From positions 17,133,501-17,197,500 of the forward strand of contig NC_058047.1 of assembly GCF_020085105.1 (NCBI RefSeq): a stretch of 64,000 nt of DNA. Reading direction: 5' to 3'. The stretch is from Siniperca chuatsi (taxonomy: Eukaryota > Chordata > Actinopteri > Centrarchiformes > Sinipercidae). The notes beneath the pieces are model-generated. The model searched no databases and had not been told where the DNA came from. It saw nothing but the letters and a program-made list of their open reading frames with translations. The position numbers and the translations under genes are program-made. Within the stretch, counting starts at the first letter, position 1. Each line of letters begins with the position of its first letter. Of the stretch, positions 54,355-64,000 are shown one piece after another.

Positions 54355-57241
54355 CAGACAGCGGAGGGCACACTAGAGCTGAGACAGCGTTCTGTTTCCA
54401 CAGTCCCACAATGCAACACTCTGCCCTGCCCAGCCCCGCCCATTCGGGTGGATGATTTGTTTTTTCATCAGGAGGGTAGGGGAAGAGGGATGCTTGTTTT
54501 TCTTGTGTGTGCCGCCCTTACGGGCGTCTGCAGCTCTATGTGGCCCTGACTGGGTTAGGCAGGTTTGCTACGCCCTCTTCCAGAGTTATATTGTGATGAA
54601 CTCCACTTCCTCATGTGATTTGAAATAGAGACAAGTTGAGAAATGTGCCTATATTTATGAAACATTGCTTCTAGCAGGCTTGTTTGTCCAGCACTGTGGC
54701 CACCCTTAAGGGGCGCACTAGGGTAGAAAACAAGGTCACATTAATATAGTACTATATACTGCAGATTACCTCCACTGCTACACCAGGATAAAAATGTGCC
54801 CAGTTCAGGGTAGAAGGGTTCAATCTGATGGAGCCAGAGTACCAAACAGCCCCTATATAATTACCGACTCTAACTCCACCTGGCCAGCAGCACCATTTGA
54901 CCTGGTTGCTACAAAGCTCTCCCACTTATTTTAATTTAATGTAAATTAGAGGTTACTGATGAAATGACAAGAGTAGATGGGGGGTGACACATAATTATGT
55001 GTTGACATAGTTTGATATCAGGTATATATCTTATCATGCAACTCACCACATAGTCCATGAGGACTATGAGACTGTTTTGTACTGTTTCAGTTGATACATT
55101 TTGGTTGACAGGTTTCACCTATGTTCAGATTTCTGATCAGACCCAATATGACCTAATTAGACATAAATCGTTTATATGTTGGATTCACTTTTACACTGCA
55201 TAAACTATGGTTCATTATGTTTCTGAGAGTGAGTTAACATTTTATTGTTTATTTTATTTTTCTTCCTTTCCTTGAAACCTTTTGAAACATTGAAAGACAC
55301 AAATGTATTCATGTGTAATACTTTCAGTCTCCTTCTGAAGAAATGATCAAATCTGCAATTCTGTCTTATTTACAGTTACATGAAATGGCTTTTGCACAGA
55401 GCTATGTAAATCAGCCAGCCATGCAGACTCTCCAGAGTAAAAAAAATCAGAGTTGCAGTGAGTGTTGTTCTTTACATTTATATACTGTAAATGGCACCTT
55501 TTACAAAAATTGTCCCGTTTTAAGAGGACAGATGAATGTGTCTTTTAGAAAGGCAGACTCCCTCCTTTTCTCCTCCTGGTGTGTCGGACAGGCTCCAACA
55601 GTACTTGAGCTTGAACAAACAGGCCATTCACTCCGAGCAGTGAAGGACTGCGTGCTTGTCTGCCTGTTGCATCTTCAGTGAGTGATGAAGCTCTAACAGG
55701 AACCACCACAGTCTTCCTGCTTTGTGAACATCCTCTGCTGCTCCTATATCAGCCATGCTTGATACTATCTATAGAAGGACTTCAACATCATAACCATGAC
55801 CCTGTGTCAAATAATAATCTGTATATGAACAAATACGTGTAATGATTGAAATGATAAGACAGAAAGGGGTCACCTCTAATTGTGTTGGTGGTGAGGTTAT
55901 TTGAAGGGTTGTGTCCCTACAACAAAACCTAGAAACTCAGATGGTGTCTCAAGTGTTGCAATTAGAGCACTGCTGATTTATTTATGATTAGAGTAAGGTT
56001 TGGGATTCAAGACGATGACTAGGAGTCAGTTTCAATGTTTTTTAATGGTGGAGGAAATTTACTTTCAATGTTGTCTTAACAGCAGTCGTGAATATTCCAA
56101 TAACAAATCACATTTTATTTTCCTATAATTAATTAAGCTTATTTATCTTTTTTCCCCTTGGTTTCACAGTTATATCTGAAAGAAACTCTAACTAAATTAA
56201 ATGGCATTGTGATGTTTACAATCAGTATATTTTACTGGGCACCTAAGCAGAATGACATTCCTGTACATAATGAATGTTTCTATTGTAATTTAAGATGAAA
56301 TGATAATACGCAACTAAAAAACACATACCATTTTGCGTTGTCTTTTTGTCCTTTGTGCACCCCAAACAGAACCACAAAATACAATGTGTACAGTGTTATT
56401 ATTTACAAAGCTAGATACAGTAAACTCGTCTCATCTTGTTGATATTCAAGACAATGGCAGCCACGGACAAGAATGCAAGGGGTGTTGGAATAGAACATAG
56501 TATCATAATCAATTGAAAATACACAGAGGCTTAAGTTGACCAGTAACACAACCGTGAATTGGTGGGTGATCATGTAATATTTTGAGTCCAGAACTGGTCA
56601 TAGCAAAACTGTCCGAAATTGTAATAACAAAGACTAATTTCTCGATTTTAGCCCTGTGTTTACGTTTTTAGCGAAGGGTAATGTGATCACGAATCTGATT
56701 GGCTGTGGCTAAAGCTTCCTGGCTGTAGGTGAAAGCTCATTGGCCCTTCCTCTGACGGGGCGGTGCTTCGTGTCGCATCATCACCACCTTTTGTCGTTGT
56801 TCGGCAATCGGCAGCTGCAAACAGGAAAGTCCCTGACTGCCCAGGGAGGTTTGCGTCAGTCAGGAAAGCTGCGCTTAGGTTTGTCACTTTAAATGAGGGG
56901 TATCAATATTTCCTTCGCTTCTCTGTCTCTGCGAATATAAAATTCCGTGAGATTGTTTCAGTCGTGATTTTATAGCCAGCCGAGTAGATGCTCCCCTGCC
57001 AGTGCTAGCTGGTGTTAGCAGGCTAGCTCTTTGTGTGGCTAGTTGCTAGCTGAGGGATGTTTTGTTGTTGTTGAACTGAGCAGCCCTCCCGTCGTCTGGG
57101 AGAGGAGATTCATCAGCTGTGCATGGAAAAACGCTTTCTCATCCACTGACATTATCTGTGAGAGTGGCCCGTTAAATCCCACTGTTTAACGTTAGTAAAG
57201 CGACACCGAGAGAGGGGAGAGTTTGACCGAAGAGGAAGGAG
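54355..57241 (+). other. ttc39a 3' UTR, spacer and rnf11 promoter/5' UTR
   Basis: I see no canonical AATAAA soon after the ttc39a stop; ATTAAA at 56196-56201 is a weak candidate. From about 56690 the sequence becomes CpG-richer with inverted CCAAT boxes and a GC box. This marks the rnf11 5' end. Confidence 0.55.
56698..56763 (+). promoter_or_regulatory. rnf11: Candidate rnf11 promoter elements
   Basis: Inverted CCAAT boxes (ATTGG) at 56698-56702 and 56739-56743 are followed by a GC box GGGGCGG at 56757-56763, about 480 nt upstream of the ATG. No TATA box is evident, which fits a broadly expressed gene. Confidence 0.45.
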
Positions 57242-57364
57242 ATGGGAAACTGTCTAAAATCTCCGACCTCGGATGATATTTCTTTGCTGCATGAATCTCA
57301 GTCGGACCGGGCCAGCTACGGAGACGGTGCTGACCCCGACCAGGAGCCACCGCCCCCCTACCAG
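57242..57364 (+). CDS. rnf11: RNF11, RING finger protein 11, first coding exon (3'-truncated by the window)
   Basis: RNF11 is a small membrane-associated RING-H2 protein that works with WW-domain E3 ligases (Itch, Nedd4 family) and the A20 complex. It acts in ubiquitin-dependent endosomal sorting and NF-kB damping. The exon encodes 41 residues starting MGNCLKSPTSDDISLLHESQ and ending QEPPPPYQ, followed by GTAACT. It is nearly identical to the known vertebrate N-terminus; differences lie around residues 26-31 (YGDGAD). Visible motifs are MGNC (N-myristoylation at Gly2, palmitoylation at Cys4), an acidic dileucine DDISLL at 11-16 and the PY motif PPPPY at 36-40. Context GGAGATGG has G at -3 and +4. 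The RING exons are beyond 64000. Whether it is rnf11a or rnf11b of teleosts cannot be told. Confidence 0.95.
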
Positions 57365-58360
57365 GTAACTTTGACCAACTGTCTGGACCAAAACATGACC
57401 AGCTAGCCTTTGTGTTTTTGTCATATGGTTAACCAAATTCATTAAATACCTGAAGTTTAGATAATGTCGTGTGATGTGTGGCAGGTCTAGCTAGTTTGCT
57501 AATTTTCTGCATTTCAGTCGCCGATAGAAAAGGGAAAGACACCAAGAAACTGGGGTTAAACAAACAATATGTGAGGCTAGATCAGCTGTTTACATATCCA
57601 ACATCGTCCGTGGCCAGCAACCCAACCCGCTGACCCCGTCCCTTCATGGCTTTGACACTAATCCGCTTTGTTATATGCGAAGGTCTTGTCTCTGTCTACC
57701 ATTTCTCTGAAGTCATATTGGGATTCATCCTTCACTGATACGAGAGCAGCACTATATCATCACTTGCTATAGTCCTTATTCAAACACACCGAACCATGTA
57801 GTTTTGGCTCATATTAAGTGGAGATGAACTAAGACACACAGACATCTTTTTATGGCCTGTAGTTCACGTTAGCAGCATGAAATTCAATGGACATGAAACA
57901 AACCCCAGTTCTCCATTAAAGAGGGAGTTTTGTAAAGTTGGAAAAGAGTGACTCTCATCACTTTCTCAGCTGCTTCTTTCATTGATCCCCTCAAGGGCAA
58001 CAACTTTGTTTGTCTAGTGTCCTTATTTCCTGAATTAGATCATTTACAAACAGACTAGGTCATGTTGTAGCTCTAAATTTTAAAGCATAGGAAACTGAAG
58101 GTGAAACATTTAGTCTTAAAAGCTGAAATCACATCAACAGATGTGGAAAATGGGAGAAAAGCAGTTCTGATGATGGGATTGTTCTTAAAACTGTTAGAAT
58201 AAAATTTTTGAATCATGGCCTTGCATATTTCCAATAATTAGTCTTTAATGTATGTTCATTTTTGTATTTTTTATGGTGCACATGGGCATCACATACTAGA
58301 TTGCTATGGCAGACTGGTGGAAATCTCACAGGTTAGGCCATCAGGGTCTGTTCTAGCTCC

Positions 58361-58507
58361 AGTTTGTGTCTCTCATGTATTAGCATACATTCGGGTCACA
58401 GAGGTAACCATTCCTCTAACCATCTGGATAAAAAAAAATTCTGTCCGCTGTACGATTAAAAAATATTTTTAACCTGAATGTATGCTAATACATGAGATGC
58501 ACAAACT
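58361..58507 (+). repeat. Long near-perfect inverted repeat (36-bp arms, 75-nt loop)
   Basis: The arm 58361-58396 pairs with 58472-58507 at 33 of 36 positions. The inner 26 bp (58371-58396 against 58472-58497) have one mismatch. The arm contains CTCATGTATTAGCATACATT. The loop is A+T-rich. No target duplication was seen. Confidence 0.88.
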
Positions 58508-60770
58508 TAAAATGTCCAGGAAAAATCACAGAGACAAGACATTTTCAAGCTCTTATTCATAATCTTTGTCATTTATTATCAGTTGAATGTCACTCACTAT
58601 GTGAACAGGGCTGGGAGTCCTTGTTATGCATCCATGTTCAGGTTGCTGCAAGTATGTCATGTCTGGCATACAACAGTGTGTAATTAGGCCAAAGGTGGTG
58701 TAATAAACAACACAAACATTGCTTTATTTGTTAGAGCTCTGACGAAGCTTTCAGTTGTGTTGAGAAAATCTGTGTGCAGTTAAATACCAACAGTTTCACA
58801 AGAGGGTTAACTAACTAGTTAAAACCTGCCTATAAAGGGCTCTTTCAGACCTGCCAGCTCTTTTCTCCCTGGTGACCATAGTAATCAGCACCATCACCAT
58901 CTGAACCCTGCCTGAGAACACAGCACACATTTTTTAGTGCTTGCAGCTTAGCTTAACACAAGTGCTGTGTGTGTTAGAAGAGGGACTAAAGGCTCCACTA
59001 TGCTCGATTTGAAATTTAATTTGGCGGTTTCTTAAAAGCTATCAAGTACGGGCCTGGGTGCAAATACCAGTGTGCTCTCTGTGATGGAGGTCTGTCCTTC
59101 ATACCAGAGGGTGAGGTTGGCTAGTCATGGTGAAAAACATGACAGAAATCCCAACCGTGAAATTCATAACAAAGACAGCATGAGCTCTGGCTGGGCTTAA
59201 GTTACAGAAAATGAATACAGAAGAAAGACAATGATTTAGAACAACGCAGGAATTGTTTTTACAGCCAAAAAACAGTATTTTTGTCTAGTTATTTAGTGAC
59301 AAATAAGAATGAAAGGGAATTTTTCATTAAAAATCTCCCATCCATTCATTGTGTGTGAAAAGCATCCATCACATTGGAAATACAGTAAAGTCACAGAATA
59401 ATTAACCTGATATTGTTTACTTAATTAAATAAGATTTGTATTTCAAGTGCTGAATTCTGGGGTCTTCTGTATTTTATATATTGGCCATGATTCAGACTCA
59501 AACATATGATAATAGCTGGTTTCTGTGTTTGGGATAAAAACCCTAAAAACTGAGGTATTAAAGTACAGAAGTAAAACTGCTGTTCAGTAATAGTAGCCTA
59601 TAGTCGTATTAAGTTCAAGTTAATTTTGATGTCACGCATTTTAAAAATGTAAAACTAATGTAAATGTAAAACATGCAGAACAGTTTAACTACGTGGCACT
59701 CTTCAGACGCTCACCCTGAGGGTTATCTGCTGCTGCTTGAGTTTGTCTGTCACGTTGACACTGATCAGACCTGGGAATCCACAGTCAGTGGTAAATCAGA
59801 GGAGGCTGAATTCCAGCATCTGGAGATGAGTCTGTCCACTACCCAGCCAGATGCTGCATTTGGTGCTGTTGAATAATTTCCTGGCTGAAAAGAGGCAGTC
59901 CACAGACTGGGATCTTCAAAGCTCAAGGCCAACTTAAGTCATAGGTTGAACAAAGAAAGGGTTGCATGTGGACACTATTCACTGAAACTCAGACTTTTTA
60001 CAATCTGAATGTTGACCTTCCTATAAGTAAGACACTCTTTGTCTTAGTTGTTTCTGATTTACCCATATACCTTTTTTTTACTAATATTAATTTCTCTCAT
60101 GTTGACACTTTGGCAAAACTTTGCAGATATGTCCATATTTAGAAAACCTTTGTACCATACATGAGGGTCAATAGGGATAGGAAGATACTTTTTCTACTAT
60201 CGCATGTACGTGGCTATAGGCACAAGGGGACACACTTTTTATTATTTGCCACTCATTCTACAGAGACAATGGCATGATAATGTAACACAGGTCTTGCAGT
60301 AAAAAGAGATGTTTGTAATGTGTTTTTTAAAAATAATTCTTGATATTGTATGTATAGAAATCTACCATGTAGATGCAAAACCATGTATGTTTAATATAAA
60401 TGTGACATGTAGCAGCTATTGTTTGTTTTTTAGTTTTTTATTATCGTTAATATGTTGGCCACTGTCTGAAGCTAGCCTGGCAAACAGATGATATAGCATG
60501 TGTTGTCCAGCAGTAACTCTGCTGTAGGTGTTGCAATATGCCTTAAAAACTCATAATCATAGTTTAATGTGTAGAGTACATGTCTAAAATTCCCTTTCTT
60601 AATATGACATAAACTAGAATACTCTTTACGTCTAAAATGTAATCACTACGTACAACAACCTTGATTGAGATTGAGTTTGAGAGTTTGATTTGGCATTGTC
60701 TTAATTAGCTTAATATCAGAACATTGCCATCCATATAGACATGGTCTGCATAGACATAGGATGAGTGGAA

Positions 60771-60819
60771 GGATGGATGGATGGATGGATGGATGGATGG
60801 ATGGATGGGTGGATGGATG
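60771..60819 (+). repeat. (GGAT)n microsatellite
   Basis: About twelve GGAT/ATGG tetramers with a single G substitution, in rnf11 intron 1. Confidence 0.95.
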
Positions 60820-61016
60820 TTGAAAGCTAAGTGGATGAGATCAACCCTTTGAGCCAAACACTTAGGCTAGTGGACCATTTAATGTCAAAATGATTTTAAA
60901 GTGAGCGAGTGTGTATGTGTGAGTTGTGTTCATGTTTGTTTCATATCAATTGTGAAGGCTAAAAAGCAGAGGGAGGTGCAGTTCAATTTGTGCTCCGAAT
61001 ATTGTGAAGTCTGTAG

Positions 61017-61017
<1 letters not shown>

Positions 61018-61054
<37 letters not shown>
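61018..61054 (+). repeat. (GT)n microsatellite
   Basis: About 18 uninterrupted GT units in rnf11 intron 1. Confidence 0.95.
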
Positions 61055-61055
<1 letters not shown>

Positions 61056-61163
61056 GCATAAAACACGCTGTATGTCGAATGTGGTCTTTTGGAAAGCAGC
61101 TGGTGAGATGAGTGCTGACTCATCGCTGTGGAACAGGGCTACGAGAGATAAGGCACCCCAGTC

Positions 61164-61167
<4 letters not shown>

Positions 61168-61217
<50 letters not shown>

Positions 61218-61218
61218 C
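61168..61218 (+). repeat. (GT)n microsatellite ending in GCGCGC
   Basis: More than 20 GT units followed by GCGCGCGC, about 110 bp after the previous array in the same orientation. Confidence 0.95.
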
Positions 61219-62249
61219 ATTTTCCCCCCTGGTATAACTTGTAAATGCCCCTGTCTCCCTCGTAAGCCTCAGAGATGGGAGCAGTGACAGGAGTTTTTAT
61301 TGATCGCATTCAGTTTGGCACAAAGGCCTTTATGCTGCTGTCAGCTAGCTTTATGGCCAAACCTTATTGGCTGGAACTCCTTGCAGACTGAAAAAGATTC
61401 ACTGTGTTTGCATGTAGCTGAACTTGGTCTTTCTTAATAATACACTTCAGTTTTTCCAGCCTTTTTCACGTTTCTCTCACACGTCAAATAAGTGCCCGCT
61501 GCTCTGGTCAAAGACAAGGCCAGATCTTCTTTCAGATGGTTTAGTAGAGCAGGGGGTACACACCACTGACTATAGTAAATATACACACAATTGAGGAGCA
61601 CAGAGTCTGTCAACCCAGCACATTGCTGTCAAGATGAGAGGGCAGCAGTTTGGTTTGAGCTCAGCTAGCTTGGTCAGAAGAAATGGGGAGGGAAAAAGTT
61701 TACTTTAGAGGTGTTTTCTAATTCGCTGTCAAACCTGGAGTGGAGACGAGGGAGAGCATAGGAGATGGGAGGAACCACCTGAGACTGCTTGAAAAGGAGG
61801 CTTTGGCATGAATTAAAAAGTTCAGCTACTGTTAAATCCGTCTTCTGGCTATGAAGGAAGCGATAAGGAATTCATATGTGATGTATATATTAGTCATTTG
61901 CTATTTGCTAGCCATGGTAACACGTATGAGCATCAGTGCATAGCATGTAAAGTAATATTACTCTCATGGCTCACCAAGCTGCTGTGAAAACGGAATCGCG
62001 GGTGAAATCCAAAACGTGAGGGTTTTTTTGGGCGACATACTACTGATGAGGAAAGTAAACATATACAGGGAGAGAGAAACGGAAAGAGGTGGGGCACGGC
62101 AAGCCGGTGTGTGTGGGGAAAGAGAACCGAAGGGATAAGCAAGGTGAGCAGATTAAAGTAGTTTGTGAGTAAACACTACAATAAAGTAGAGGATTAAGTA
62201 GAATTAAAATGGTGAAATAATTTACTAGAAATAGGGTAATGTATTCTTT

Positions 62250-62252
<3 letters not shown>

Positions 62253-62297
<45 letters not shown>
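62253..62297 (+). repeat. (AT)n microsatellite
   Basis: More than 20 AT units, self-complementary, in rnf11 intron 1. Confidence 0.95.
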
Positions 62298-62303
<6 letters not shown>

Positions 62304-64000
62304 TTTCAATACACAATTTTTTTTTTCAGGATTTTTGTCATATCGTCAAGAATATTGTTAGCACAGAAATATCGTGATATTATCGTCCACCACTACCTGT
62401 CAGTCTGTATATAGTCATTTTAAGCATATCTGTGAGTGTAGATTGGGATAAGAAATGTTACTTTTCAACAACATCCACAAAAGAAAAGCCTGGTAGATTG
62501 CCAATAAGGCGTCTTAATAATATTTTAAAAGTGTGAAGAAAATATCTTGTCCTAACCTACACTTGTAGAAGTAAAACTTTTGCTGCTGTGGTCTACAGGT
62601 TCTTCTCACTTCACCACAGGTATGACACTTAGATATTGGTTATTAGCCTTGTAAGGTGGCAATACACTCTGTCAGAGAGCACCTTTTGACAGATTACCAA
62701 GCGGCTTGTCCTAATATGGTAACAGAAACATTTGGGAGGTGGAGGAGGCGGTGCTGACAAACGAGCCATTGTACTGCAGGTCAGTGACATAGTCTGTGGG
62801 CTTTGGCTGACACACAGCCAGATAGAGGTTGCTGTTCCTGAGCACTCACCACAAGGACCAGGACTGAAATAACTCTTTTGTCTCTCCACGACTCCTTCTC
62901 ACAGAGACAGTTCGCAGCCCTGGCTTGATCACAGGGGCCAGGGTGGTTTTGGTCATTATATTACAATGGCATAACTGAGTGAAAGGCTGTTAAGGGCCTA
63001 TATAATGTGGTACAGTCATAACTCCCCTTGTTTTCTTTGGCTGATGCTGCTCTGGCATGATTAGTTTATGGCTGCTAGTAAAATTGTAAAATATAAGAAA
63101 ATATATTATTACTTTGCAAATGCACTTTTCCCTTTTCCACCAAGATATGTTCATTGTGTGCATCATCTGCAGTTTTTGTGTGGCTACAGTAAAGGCTTTG
63201 TGTGAGCTTTGTCATGTGTGATGTCTAAATACTAGGGTGAATACTCTTAGCCTAAATCAACGCCCCAACTTCCTGCTTCACCAGGCTGATGAAGTAATGC
63301 GATACACACATACGCCGTCAGCCTGTCCTGTTATCACATCTACAAACACATCCTGTGATGCTAATGTCCATCCTTCTCCCATTGTTGTCATTGTTGCATG
63401 TGCATGTTTGTGTGATCAACTGAGTGCATGCTTGCCTGTATTGTGTGCATGTGTCTGCAGGTCATTTTCAAATATTTTGTTACTCTGCAGTCCCTAGACA
63501 GAAGGTTAAGATTTCAGAGCCTGTGAACGCTTCATGTTTCTGGTGTTTCTTCCCCTTAAGTGCGTATTGACACTGCTTAGGTTTCACAAAAGATACAGCC
63601 ATGTTTGGCAGGTAGATATTTCCTGTACTGGATATGATTGAGGTTTGGAAGATTTTCAAACAAAATGGACTATACAGAAAACCCCCATTAAAGACATTAC
63701 AAATGCATTTATTTTGTATTTGTAATGTCTTCTCACTAAGCATGTGTTCAAAACAGCAATTTTGCCCAGTCATCATGCTGCCTGTCTGCAACCTCTATCC
63801 CACATACACTAGCCCTGAAATGCTCTGGCTGCTCTGGTATGTTGGCATCATGTCTGCACAGCTGTGGTTTGAAATTGTTTTCTTATTGTAGCAGTCTGCT
63901 AGCTCAGGACCAATTTTGTGCATGTTACATCATAGCTTGGGTGGGAACAAAGCAGTAATATTTCCAGAATACACAAGTGTGCAACAGGAAGCACAGGAGT

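Larger units (their letters stand above)
57365..64000 (+). other. rnf11: rnf11 intron 1 (partial)
   Basis: At least 6.6 kb without a second exon; I found no stretch coding for the expected EQVPVPVYHPTP continuation. It contains an inverted repeat at 58361-58507, a (GGAT)n array, two (GT)n arrays and an (AT)n array. A fragment with AATATCGTGATATTATCGTC near 62367 resembles interspersed repeats. Other stretches appear unremarkable. Confidence 0.75.

Noticed and set aside
60771..60819. Regularly spaced repeat that might suggest a CRISPR array
   Set aside because: Simple tetranucleotide microsatellite without spacers, in a vertebrate intron.
60901..61287. 128-codon frame with Cys-Val repeats
   Set aside because: Produced by two (GT)n arrays in rnf11 intron 1.
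63237..64000. Possible second rnf11 exon near the window end
   Set aside because: No frame encodes the expected continuation after PPPPYQ, so the next exon is placed outside the window.

Overview
The window is vertebrate genomic DNA, most likely from a ray-finned (percomorph-type) fish. It has multi-exon genes with GT-AG introns, compact introns, long (GT)n and (AT)n microsatellites, and several interspersed repeat families typical of teleosts. Four protein-coding genes, all on the + strand, can be read exon by exon because splice phases and protein similarity agree throughout. I see no bacterial-type operon, CRISPR array, rRNA or free-standing tRNA gene.

Layout. (1) 242-2969: the last seven coding exons of a calreticulin ending in KDEL; exons 1-2 lie left of the window. 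(2) 5129-28065: a complete eps15 with three EH domains, a coiled coil, 16 DPF motifs and C-terminal UIMs, about 1113 residues in 25 coding exons. A likely internal start at 16729 would give an EH-less isoform. (3) 32244-54354: a complete ttc39a with a 17-exon common body and two alternative 5' ends, one with four exons from 32244 and one with a single exon at 37753. One of its introns is GC-AG. (4) 57242-57364: the first coding exon of rnf11; the rest of the gene lies to the right and intron 1 fills the window to its end.

The order calreticulin - EPS15 - TTC39A - RNF11 matches the human 1p32.3 neighbourhood, where the calreticulin position is held by CALR4P. This supports the gene identities. 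The genes are not an operon. There is still a loose theme: Eps15 and RNF11 both act in endocytosis and ubiquitin-dependent sorting of receptors such as EGFR (Eps15 as adaptor, RNF11 as E3-associated modifier). Calreticulin is an ER chaperone and TTC39A a poorly characterised TPR protein.

Non-coding space is rich in small mobile elements. These include a hAT-type MITE with a perfect 8-bp target duplication, a three-copy family of about 180-bp inverted-repeat elements, a tRNA-derived SINE and a roughly 390-bp retroelement-like repeat each bounded by 11-bp duplications, and further degenerate copies. The least routine observations are the predicted EH-less eps15 isoform, the two ttc39a promoters converging on one phase-2 junction, the GC-AG intron with a G-rich run just inside it, and a long near-perfect inverted repeat in rnf11 intron 1.
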